Positions 1 to 6,808 of a stretch of DNA of 57,816 bases are shown piece after piece. A program made the position numbers and the translations under genes. Origin of the DNA: Paludibacteraceae bacterium. Lineage in GTDB: Bacteria; Bacteroidota; Bacteroidia; Bacteroidales; Paludibacteraceae. How positions within the stretch are numbered: the stretch's first letter is position 1; each line of letters opens with the position of its first letter. Location of the stretch: NCBI GenBank assembly GCA_905233925.1, contig CAJOFV010000009.1, forward strand, positions 1 through 57,816, in the 5' to 3' direction. The notes beneath the pieces are model-generated. The model ran no database searches, was not told where the DNA came from, and was given only the letters and a program-made list of their open reading frames with translations.

Positions 1-99
1 AAGAAAACCGCCGACCAGCAAGCCTACAAGGCGCAGTCGAAGTACAAGTCCATGTTCACGTTCCTGTTCCATCTGGAGTGGGAAGCGTACGAGGGCTAA
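1..99 (+). CDS. C-terminal end of an unrecognised protein (partial)
   Basis: Frame 1 is open from the first base to a TAA at 97-99, giving 32 residues that end in HLEWEAYEG. The start lies outside the window. I do not recognise the family from this tail. The reading is supported only by the open frame, plausible amino-acid composition and the intrinsic terminator that follows about 100 bases later on the same strand. Confidence 0.5.
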   Translation, partial: KKTADQQAYKAQSKYKSMFTFLFHLEWEAYEG

Positions 100-202
100 G
101 GCCTTCGGCAATTTGAAGATTGGAAAATTTGAGGATTTGAAGATTAATGGCAAACACTAACAATTTTTCAAATATTCAAATATTCAAATTTTCAAATCCC
201 CC
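100..202. repeat. A/T-rich short repeats after the first gene
   Basis: No gene is visible here. The stretch consists of imperfect repeats of TTTGAAGATT/TTTGAGGATT, followed by three copies of a (TTTTC/T)AAATATTC-type unit. It belongs to the class of short intergenic repeats seen at many other loci in this window. Confidence 0.6.
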
Positions 203-230
203 AAAAAGTGTCCTTCGGGGCACTTTTTTT
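203..230 (+). terminator. Intrinsic terminator with TTCG loop
   Basis: GTGTCC and GGGCAC form a stem closed by a TTCG tetraloop. It is flanked by AAAAA on the left and a T-run on the right, so it could act in both directions. It ends the transcript of the partial gene at 1-99. Confidence 0.85.
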
Positions 231-275
231 CGTTAAACGTTAAACTTTCCACTTTAAACTTTCCACTTTCCACAC
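231..275. repeat. CTTTCCACTTTAAA-type tandem repeat
   Basis: Imperfect repeats of ACGTTAAAC and AAACTTTCCACTTT run up to the start of the exporter gene. No promoter of the usual TAnnTTTG form is obvious within them. Confidence 0.55.
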
Positions 276-299
276 AAAAAATTTGCGCATTCAAATTTT

Positions 300-3200
300 T
301 TGAGGTATCATTACATATTACTTGGGTTGAGTATTGCTGTGGCAGCAGTGTGCGCAGTCCTGATGCTGCATATCAATGTCAACAGCGATATGACCAAGTA
401 TCTGCCAACGGATTCGAAGATGCGCCGCGGTCTGGAAATTGTGAACGAGGAATTCAATCCCGCAGACTTCCAGAGCGCCGACGTGAAAGCGATGTTCCAT
501 GGGCTCAAAGGTGACAGTATCCTTCTCATCGCCGATGAACTCGACAGTCTGGAGAACGTGGCAGCCGTCACTTACCAGTACTCGGCAGACAGTTCCTATA
601 TATTATATAGTCTGGTCGTACCGAAATCGGTGGACCAGAAGACGATGGGTAAAGGCATCCGCCAGACCTACGGCAAAGACGTGATCGTGGAAACCAGTCA
701 GGACGGCGCGACGCCGCCGGTATCGGTCATCGTCATCTCCGCCATCATTATATTCGTGATTCTGTTCCTGATGGCACAGTCGTGGTTGGACCCGCTGCTT
801 ATACTGGCAGCAACGGGCGTAGCCGTCGTCATCAACGTCGGGACAAATGCCTTGCTGCCCAGTGTTTCTATCACGACGAACTATATCGCACCTATCTTAC
901 AGTTGGTTTTGAGCCTGGACTATGCGATTGTGCTGATGAACCGTTACCGTCAGGAACTGAACGACGAGCGCACCACCTGCCAGTCCATTGACGTGGCGGC
1001 ATACCGCGCCTTCCCGTCCATCATAAGCAGTGCCCTCACAACGGTGGTGGGCTTGCTGATGCTGCTGTTCATGCGCCTGAAAATAGGTATGGACATGGGT
1101 ATCGTGCTGGCGAAAGGCGTACTATGCAGTCTGGTATGTACATTCACCGTGCTGCCGTCGTTGCTGCTGATGTTCAACAAAGCGCTCCGCAAAACGACCA
1201 AGAGAGTGTTTGTTATGCCGACCGATGCGCTCGGACGTTTTGTGACGCACCACAAAGTGACGCTGGTAATCGGTCTGGTAACCTTGTTCGGCACGTCGTG
1301 GTGGCTTTCGCAAAAAACCAATATCACGTTCTCTACCAACGGCGAATCGAAGATTGCGGAAGTGTTCCCGAAGATGAACCCCGTCATCATGGTGTTCAAC
1401 ACGCAGGACGAAATGCAGGTCATCCAAGTGGCAGACAGCATCAAGAGCAATCCGTATGTGCAGGCGGTTATCTCCTACCCCACTTTGCTCAAAGAGCCGC
1501 AGACAGCCACCGAACTGACAGAACATATTCAGGAACTGGTAGTGCAGATGCACGATTATATGCCGGAGATTGAGGGCATTGACATGCTGACCCCGATGGT
1601 GATGCAGATGGTTTATTACATGCACTCCGGCAATGCCGATACCCTTAAAATCCGTTTCCCCGAACTGATGAGGTTCGTGCGGGAAGATTGTATGGACAAC
1701 CCGATGTTTGCCGGCGTTATTAACGACCGCATGCGCGGACAGATACAGTTACTTGACGGACTGTTGGCCATGCCGATGGACGAAGAGGAAGAGGAAGAAG
1801 ACGACACCGAAGAACCGGTTGAGCCGATTAAGGCGGAACCGAAAGTGATTGCCGTCACGCCCGCAACCCCTGACAGACAGCAGCAGACAGATACCGTTGT
1901 CAAACTGGTTCCCGCAAAAATAGAAAAACCGAAGCCGCAGCCGAAACCGGTTGTCAAGAAAAAACCGGTTGTCAAGGACGGCAAAGTGAACGTCATTCTC
2001 TTCGTGGCAAAACTGCACGAACAGTATAATAACGATGAGTCGTTCTACCTCTACAACGTAACGGACACGACCCGGCTGCACTATGAGATGAGCGTCAAGC
2101 AGATGGCGAACTACATCGGCTCCAGTCCGTCGCAGACCAAGATTGTCTTCGGCATGGCGGAGGGCAGCAAACGTATGACGCCGCTGAAGTATGTACACTT
2201 CCTCACCGATGACCTGTTCCACCGCAAGTCGCTGCAAGGTATGGTCAATGCCGAGCAGAAACGCAACCTCATTATCCGTGTGCGCTTTATGGATTATGCC
2301 GCCGAAGACGCGTATATTTCCCCGACGGAATTGGCGGAAATGCTGACCGAATACGGTTTCAAAAGTATGGACGGGGAACGAGTACTGGCAATCGCAGGAA
2401 GCGAAGAAAAAGCAGATATACCGGAGCCGGAGGAAGAGGACATCCCGATAGAGACCATCGAAGACAATCAGACAGAATTGGCAGCTAATCCGACCACCAC
2501 AGACACGCAGACGGAAGAAACCGTCGTTGCACCGGTTATCCGCCAGCAACCCAAACAAAAAGCCAAACCGAGACGGCGCGAAAAGACCGAAGACGAGCGC
2601 CGGGCGGATTTGATGATGGAACTGCTCTCCTCCAAGAAACCGTATAGCGCCACCGAGATGGCGGAAAACTTCAGCGCGTTGGGCGAAGAGATGGATGCGG
2701 GAACAGTACACCTGTTGTATTGCTTCTACGGCAGTCAGAAAGCCTATAACGACAGCCTGCGCATGAGTTGCGAGGAGTTGCTCAAGTATGTGGCGGACAC
2801 GCTCATAAAAGATCCGGTGATTGCGTCGTTCCTGGACGACAAGAGCCGCGAAATGATTGCACTCATACCGGACGAATTGTCTGCCGGAATAGGCAAACTG
2901 AGCCACGAAGACTGGTCTATGCTCATTCTTATTACCGACCTGCCGGACGAAACGGAAGAGACCTTTGCGTTTGTGGACAGGCTGCAGGAACTCGGAGAAA
3001 CGACGCTGGAGAACGACTTTTACATGGTCGGCGAGCCGGTTATGTTCAGCGAAATGAAGCACGGCTTCGGAGCGGAAATGAAACGCATCACGCTGCTGAC
3101 CGTTCTGGCCATCTTCCTTATTGTCGCCATATCATTCCGTTCGGTGGTAGTGCCGACTATTCTGGTGATGACAGTTATGACAGCCGTTTTTGTGAATGTG

Positions 3201-3581
3201 CTCTTCAGCGGCATTGTTTCGGGCGGCATGTTGTATCTGGCATACCTGATTGTGCAGAGTATATTGATGGGTGCGACCATCGACTACGGCATATTGTTTA
3301 CCAATTATTACAAAGAACACCGCAAGACAATGGATGAGTATGGTGCCAGCACCACGGCATACCGCAGTTCGATACGGACCATCATGACATCCGGTCTGAT
3401 TATGGCATTCGGCCCGGGAGTGATGTCGCTGTTGGTGGACGATGTGGCTATTTCTGCCATCGTAGGCTGTCTCGCCATCGGTTCGGCGGTGGCCATCATA
3501 TTGATTCTGTGCGTATTGCCCGGATTATTGGTATTCTTTGACCGCTGGGTGGTAAAAAAACAATCTCAAACGAAAAAGTGA
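300..3581 (+). CDS. MMPL/RND-superfamily exporter with two long charged linkers
   Basis: Predicted inner-membrane transporter of the MMPL (RND) superfamily, 1093 residues. A first TM helix (about 5-25) is followed by a periplasmic part and a first TM block (about 145-300). A large soluble region comes next, then a second TM block near the C-terminus containing GATIDYGILFTNYYKE. The soluble region is enlarged by two low-complexity linkers: an acidic then Pro/Lys-rich stretch at about 494-563 and a second at about 703-767. The substrate cannot be read from sequence. The only usable in-frame start is TTG at 300. The frame stays open further upstream (from 258) with a family-like reading, KKFAHSNFLRYHY, but no start codon, so the true 5' end is uncertain. 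The stop overlaps the next gene. Confidence 0.85.
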   Translation: MRYHYILLGLSIAVAAVCAVLMLHINVNSDMTKYLPTDSKMRRGLEIVNEEFNPADFQSADVKAMFHGLKGDSILLIADELDSLENVAAVTYQYSADSSYILYSLVVPKSVDQKTMGKGIRQTYGKDVIVETSQDGATPPVSVIVISAIIIFVILFLMAQSWLDPLLILAATGVAVVINVGTNALLPSVSITTNYIAPILQLVLSLDYAIVLMNRYRQELNDERTTCQSIDVAAYRAFPSIISSALTTVVGLLMLLFMRLKIGMDMGIVLAKGVLCSLVCTFTVLPSLLLMFNKALRKTTKRVFVMPTDALGRFVTHHKVTLVIGLVTLFGTSWWLSQKTNITFSTNGESKIAEVFPKMNPVIMVFNTQDEMQVIQVADSIKSNPYVQAVISYPTLLKEPQTATELTEHIQELVVQMHDYMPEIEGIDMLTPMVMQMVYYMHSGNADTLKIRFPELMRFVREDCMDNPMFAGVINDRMRGQIQLLDGLLAMPMDEEEEEEDDTEEPVEPIKAEPKVIAVTPATPDRQQQTDTVVKLVPAKIEKPKPQPKPVVKKKPVVKDGKVNVILFVAKLHEQYNNDESFYLYNVTDTTRLHYEMSVKQMANYIGSSPSQTKIVFGMAEGSKRMTPLKYVHFLTDDLFHRKSLQGMVNAEQKRNLIIRVRFMDYAAEDAYISPTELAEMLTEYGFKSMDGERVLAIAGSEEKADIPEPEEEDIPIETIEDNQTELAANPTTTDTQTEETVVAPVIRQQPKQKAKPRRREKTEDERRADLMMELLSSKKPYSATEMAENFSALGEEMDAGTVHLLYCFYGSQKAYNDSLRMSCEELLKYVADTLIKDPVIASFLDDKSREMIALIPDELSAGIGKLSHEDWSMLILITDLPDETEETFAFVDRLQELGETTLENDFYMVGEPVMFSEMKHGFGAEMKRITLLTVLAIFLIVAISFRSVVVPTILVMTVMTAVFVNVLFSGIVSGGMLYLAYLIVQSILMGATIDYGILFTNYYKEHRKTMDEYGASTTAYRSSIRTIMTSGLIMAFGPGVMSLLVDDVAISAIVGCLAIGSAVAIILILCVLPGLLVFFDRWVVKKQSQTKK

Positions 3582-4477
3582 GAAACAAAAAGCAAGATAC
3601 GGTATTTCATGTGGACGCGACGGACGAGTTGCTGACGTTCCTTATGCGCAAGATGGACGGCAAGAGCCGCACGGCAGTCAAATCGCTGTTAGGTCATCGC
3701 CAAGTAACGGTTAACGGTAGCGTGCAAACGCGCCATGACACACCGCTGAAAGCGGGGGACAAGGTCTGCATCAGTGCCGGAAAAGGCAATGTGGAACTGC
3801 GGCATCCGAAACTAAAACTGGTGTATGAAGACGAGTACCTGATTATTGTGGAAAAGAAGCAGGGACTACTGACCGTGGCGGCACATCCGGGTAGTCAGGA
3901 AATGACGGTAATGTCTGTCCTGAAAGCCTACGTCCGCAAGCAAAATCAGCGGAACAACATCTACGTTGTACATCGTTTGGACCGCGAAACCAGCGGGTTA
4001 CTGGTATTTGCCAAATCCGTACAGTTGCAGGAATACATGCGTTCGTACTGGAAAGAACTTGTGAAAGAACGGACCTATATCGCATTGGCGGAAGGTGTTC
4101 TGGACAAACAGGAAGGCACCATCACGACCTGGCTGACTGAGGACAAACGCAATGCAGTGGTATATTCCTCGCCTGTCGATGACGGCGGAGCCAAAGCTGT
4201 CACGCATTACAAGGTCTTGAAAGAACGGCGTGATGGCGACCAGCCGTCTATGTCGCTGGTGGAACTGCACCTTGAGACAGGACGCACCAACCAGATTCGT
4301 GTGCATCTGGCCTCCATCGGGCATCCGGTTGTAGGCGACAGAAAGTATGGACACGGCAACGATTTCAGTCCGGCGGACCGGCTCTGTTTGCATGCACGGG
4401 TACTGGAGTTCATCCACCCCGCAACAGAGCGAATTATCCGTTTTGAGACCCCGATTCCGAAAGAATTTCGACTATAA
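3578..4477 (+). CDS. RluA-family pseudouridine synthase
   Basis: Converts uridine to pseudouridine in RNA, probably rRNA. An S4-like RNA-binding segment covers roughly residues 15-75. The RluA catalytic motif is HRLDRETSG, with the catalytic aspartate at 135. LETGRTNQIRVHL and GHPVVGDRKYG, both typical of the family, follow. The start is GTG at 3578, overlapping the stop of the exporter gene (GTGA), which suggests translational coupling. A second RluA-type gene lies at 23741-24772. This one is the more divergent, and its target position cannot be assigned. Confidence 0.9.
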   Translation: MRNKKQDTVFHVDATDELLTFLMRKMDGKSRTAVKSLLGHRQVTVNGSVQTRHDTPLKAGDKVCISAGKGNVELRHPKLKLVYEDEYLIIVEKKQGLLTVAAHPGSQEMTVMSVLKAYVRKQNQRNNIYVVHRLDRETSGLLVFAKSVQLQEYMRSYWKELVKERTYIALAEGVLDKQEGTITTWLTEDKRNAVVYSSPVDDGGAKAVTHYKVLKERRDGDQPSMSLVELHLETGRTNQIRVHLASIGHPVVGDRKYGHGNDFSPADRLCLHARVLEFIHPATERIIRFETPIPKEFRL

Positions 4478-4519
4478 AGGGCAAAAAAAGCAGGATTTTG
4501 CAAAAAAAATGAAAAAAAA

Positions 4520-4552
4520 TTTGCAGGGTTCAGCAAAAAGAAGTACCTTTGC
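4520..4552 (+). promoter_or_regulatory. Promoter of the greA leader
   Basis: A TTTG-like -33 element near 4520 and TACCTTTGC at 4544-4552 match the Bacteroidetes housekeeping promoter. Transcription would start around 4556-4560, more than 200 bases upstream of greA. Confidence 0.75.
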
Positions 4553-4570
4553 AGCCGGAAAAGTAAAAAA

Positions 4571-4634
4571 TTTTCATAGTTAAGGTTTAGGTTTTAATTG
4601 GCATCAGGAGGCTGTGAAGTTTCCTGATGTTTTT
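4571..4634 (+). ncRNA. Structured 5' leader with terminator-like hairpin (copy 1)
   Basis: Downstream of the promoter come TTTTCATAG, then TTAAGGTTTAG (4580-4590), then ATTGG. A perfect hairpin follows (CATCAGGA 4602-4609 with TCCTGATG 4622-4629) and then TTTTT. The same order of elements recurs at 48618-48681 before another gene. It could release a short RNA or act as an attenuator. I recall similar leaders in Bacteroides genomes but cannot assign an RNA family name. Confidence 0.55.
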
Positions 4635-4649
4635 AGAGAAAAAAAAGAG

Positions 4650-4675
4650 CCGCCGGTTTGCGGTGCTATTTTTTT
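4650..4675 (+). terminator. Second terminator-like hairpin abutting a small ORF
   Basis: AGC-C-GCCG pairs with CGGT-GCT (one bulged base, one G-T pair) and is followed by ATTTTTTT. The T-run touches the ATG of the small ORF at 4676. It may be an attenuator rather than a final terminator, because greA lies downstream with no other visible promoter. Confidence 0.5.
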
Positions 4676-4780
4676 ATGAAAGACGAAAAGCAGGACATAT
4701 CACAACTTCCCGATTTGACGGATGCCGATGAAGCACGCAAAGCTTTCATCGCAAGTGAAATATTCAATCGTAAATACTAA
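4676..4780 (+). CDS. Small 34-residue protein upstream of greA
   Basis: ATG at 4676 opens a 34-codon frame ending in EIFNRKY. The protein is highly charged, with no signal peptide or TM segment. It lies directly after a T-run and 9 bases before greA, so it is probably on the same mRNA. The composition looks like a genuine small protein rather than random sequence. I do not know its function. It could also serve as a leader peptide for greA. Confidence 0.55.
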   Translation: MKDEKQDISQLPDLTDADEARKAFIASEIFNRKY

Positions 4781-4789
4781 TAACAGAAT

Positions 4790-5260
4790 ATGGCAACAAC
4801 GTACATGACTGCAGAAGGACTGCAGAAACTGAAAGAGGAACTCCAGTTCTTGGAGGGAACCGAGCGCCCTCGTGTGATTGCGGCAATTGCTGAAGCACGC
4901 GACAAGGGGGATTTGAGTGAAAATGCGGAATACGATGCCGCGAAAGAGGAACAGGGACATCTTGAGAGCAAAATCGCACTCCTCAAGGCGAAAATTATGG
5001 ATGCACGCATCATTGATGAGAAATCTATAAAAACGGACGAGGTACAGATTTTGACCAAGGTGCGCGTCAAAAACCTCAAAAACGGACAAGAGAAAATATT
5101 TCAGCTCGTAACCGAAGGGGAAGCGAATATCCTGGAAGGCAAAATCGCCGTTACTACCCCCATCGCCAAAGGTCTGCTGGGCAAGAAAGTCGGCGAGATT
5201 GCACAAGTACAGGTGCCTGCCGGAACGATGGAATTTGAAGTACTCGAAATAAGTCTCTGA
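4790..5260 (+). CDS. greA: Transcription elongation factor GreA
   Basis: Binds in the RNA polymerase secondary channel and stimulates cleavage of backtracked RNA. At 156 residues it has the usual GreA length. The N-terminal coiled coil carries the conserved tip DLSENAEY with acidic residues D41 and E44, and the C-terminal FKBP-like domain ends in FEVLEISL. The gene sits 2 bases before a HIT-family gene on the same strand and behind a structured leader, which suggests regulation by premature termination. Confidence 0.97.
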   Translation: MATTYMTAEGLQKLKEELQFLEGTERPRVIAAIAEARDKGDLSENAEYDAAKEEQGHLESKIALLKAKIMDARIIDEKSIKTDEVQILTKVRVKNLKNGQEKIFQLVTEGEANILEGKIAVTTPIAKGLLGKKVGEIAQVQVPAGTMEFEVLEISL

Positions 5261-5262
5261 TT

Positions 5263-5670
5263 ATGACCCTGTTCACACGAATCATCAATGGCGAAATCCC
5301 GAGCTACAAGGTGGCCGAGGATGACCGTTATTACGCCTTTCTGGACATCAATCCGCTGAAGAAAGGACACACGCTCGTTATTCCGAAACTTCCGGAACCG
5401 GAAGCGGATTATATCTTTGATTTGGACGACGATACGCTTGCCGGACTGATGGTATTTGCCAAGAAAGTGGCTGCCGGAATCAAAGCGGCTACCGATTGCA
5501 AACGTGTCGGAGTAGCGGTATTGGGCATGGAAGTGAATCACGTGCATGTGCATCTTGTCCCGCTGGATAGCGAGAAAGACATGCTGTTCACGAATCCGAA
5601 ACTGCAACTGGGCGCAGACGAGATGGCGGAAATCGCCAACTCAATCGCACAGGCGATAGACCCTGTCTGA
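5263..5670 (+). CDS. HIT-family nucleotide hydrolase
   Basis: Histidine-triad protein of 135 residues, expected to hydrolyse nucleoside phosphoramidates or related AMP conjugates. The triad is HVHVH at residues 93-97 (NHVHVHLVPL). The N-terminal TLFTRIINGEIPSYKV and FLDINPLKKGHTLVIPK are typical of the bacterial HinT-like group. It is co-transcribed with greA (2-base gap), a common pairing in Bacteroidota. Confidence 0.95.
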   Translation: MTLFTRIINGEIPSYKVAEDDRYYAFLDINPLKKGHTLVIPKLPEPEADYIFDLDDDTLAGLMVFAKKVAAGIKAATDCKRVGVAVLGMEVNHVHVHLVPLDSEKDMLFTNPKLQLGADEMAEIANSIAQAIDPV

Positions 5671-5684
5671 ATTATCGCGAGTTC

Positions 5685-6116
5685 TTATTTCGCAGGAATC
5701 CAGGTCTGGTTTCTGCCGAACCAACCGCGCTTGTCAAGGCTGCCTCTCAATATGAGGCGGCCTTCTTTATAATATATCTTGCCATAGTAGAACTTGCCGG
5801 ATTCGGGGTCAAGCACGCGCCCTTCACGCAACTCGCCGTCAACGGCTTTCATGTCGCGGACAATAATCAGCCCTTCCAACGGTTTGTTGTGGTCAGCTCC
5901 TTCGCATTGGTCACAAACAAGATCAGCCGGTCCCACCAGCATTTTGGCAATCTTACCATAGTATAGTCCGTTGGTGGCCTTGTAGATATGAACAATGGCA
6001 AAATTATCACCGGTTTTATCGTCCACGGTCTTCCAGTCTCCAACAATCTTGTCAATCTGCCCAAAAGCGGTTAGGCACAGCATAAATGACACAAACAATA
6101 GTACAATTTTACGCAT
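5685..6116 (-). CDS. DUF2147 exported protein
   Basis: 143 residues from the ATG at 6116 (MRKIVLLFVSFMLCLTAFGQ is a signal peptide). The longer reading from 6137 would start inside the promoter. The mature part has IVGDWKTVDDKTG near its start and GRVLDPESGKFYYGKIYY towards the end, as in DUF2147 proteins, whose function is unknown. It contains a CDQC pair. It is convergent with the HIT gene and divergent from rdgB, with an interlocked promoter. Confidence 0.85.
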   Translation of the reverse strand: MRKIVLLFVSFMLCLTAFGQIDKIVGDWKTVDDKTGDNFAIVHIYKATNGLYYGKIAKMLVGPADLVCDQCEGADHNKPLEGLIIVRDMKAVDGELREGRVLDPESGKFYYGKIYYKEGRLILRGSLDKRGWFGRNQTWIPAK

Positions 6117-6133
6117 AATGTCAGATTTTTGCT

Positions 6134-6166
6134 GCAAAAGTAGTCATTTATTTGCATAATTGCAAA
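6134..6166 (-). promoter_or_regulatory. Promoter of the DUF2147 gene (interlocked)
   Basis: Read on the minus strand, TTTG (6166-6163), exactly 20 bases, then TACTTTTGC (6142-6134). Its spacer contains the -33 box of the opposite promoter at 6151. Confidence 0.85.
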
Positions 6167-6182
6167 TATTGTTGTACTTTTG
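6151..6182 (+). promoter_or_regulatory. Promoter of the rdgB-porZ operon (interlocked)
   Basis: TTTG at 6151-6154, 20 bases, then TACTTTTG at 6175-6182. The central ATTTGCATAATTGCAAAT (6150-6167) is a 7-base inverted repeat that supplies the -33 boxes of both divergent promoters. Confidence 0.88.
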
Positions 6183-6205
6183 TGCCAAATTCCGCAATAA
6201 TGTAT

Positions 6206-6808
6206 ATGAAAAGGTTGATTTTTGCTTCGAATAATGCCCACAAGTTGGAGGAAGTGCGCCGCATACTGGCACCGTTGGAAGTGCTCAGTCTGCGTGAAAT
6301 TGGATTTGAATCAGAGATTGAGGAAACCGGCACAACCTTGTCCGAAAATTCGCTCATCAAAGCACAGGCTGTTGCCGATTGGCTGAAAAATAATCCGATG
6401 GAGGGAGACCTGTATATCTTTGCGGATGATACCGGTCTGGAGATTGAGGCACTCAACGGTGCGCCGGGTGTCATTACGGCACGTTGGGCGGGCGAACCGG
6501 CTTGTGATGCGAATAACCGCAAGAAGGCACTTGCAGAACTGGCAGGCAAACAGAACCGTAGCGCACGTTTCTGCACGATTGTTACCCTTATCCACGGCAC
6601 GCAAACCACGCAAGTGGAAGGGGAAGTGCGCGGAACTATCACCTCCAAAGAGCGTGGCAGTAGCGGCTTCGGCTATGATGCCATCTTTATGCCGGAAGGA
6701 TATGACAAAACCTTCGGCGAACTGCCCGCAGAAACCAAAAACAGCATTAGCCACCGCGCAAGAGCAATGGCAAAGTTAGCGGAAATACTTAAACTGGAAA
6801 ACGCATGA
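6206..6808 (+). CDS. rdgB: RdgB/HAM1-type dITP/XTP pyrophosphatase
   Basis: Hydrolyses non-canonical purine nucleoside triphosphates and so protects DNA and RNA. FASNNAHKLEEV at the N-terminus, FADDTGLEIEALNGAPG and GSSGFGYDAIF are the family signatures, and SHRARA closes the active site. The start is ATG at 6206 (or 6200). Upstream in-frame codons lie inside the promoter. The stop overlaps the ATG of the PorZ-like gene (ATGA at 6805), so the two are translationally coupled. Confidence 0.96.
   Translation: MKRLIFASNNAHKLEEVRRILAPLEVLSLREIGFESEIEETGTTLSENSLIKAQAVADWLKNNPMEGDLYIFADDTGLEIEALNGAPGVITARWAGEPACDANNRKKALAELAGKQNRSARFCTIVTLIHGTQTTQVEGEVRGTITSKERGSSGFGYDAIFMPEGYDKTFGELPAETKNSISHRARAMAKLAEILKLENA

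Noticed and set aside
1749..3062. Long minus-strand ORF (437 codons) inside the exporter gene
   Set aside because: It is the antisense of a confident MMPL coding region. Its protein is His/Arg/Phe-rich with no recognisable domain, as expected of an antisense reading in a moderately GC-rich gene.
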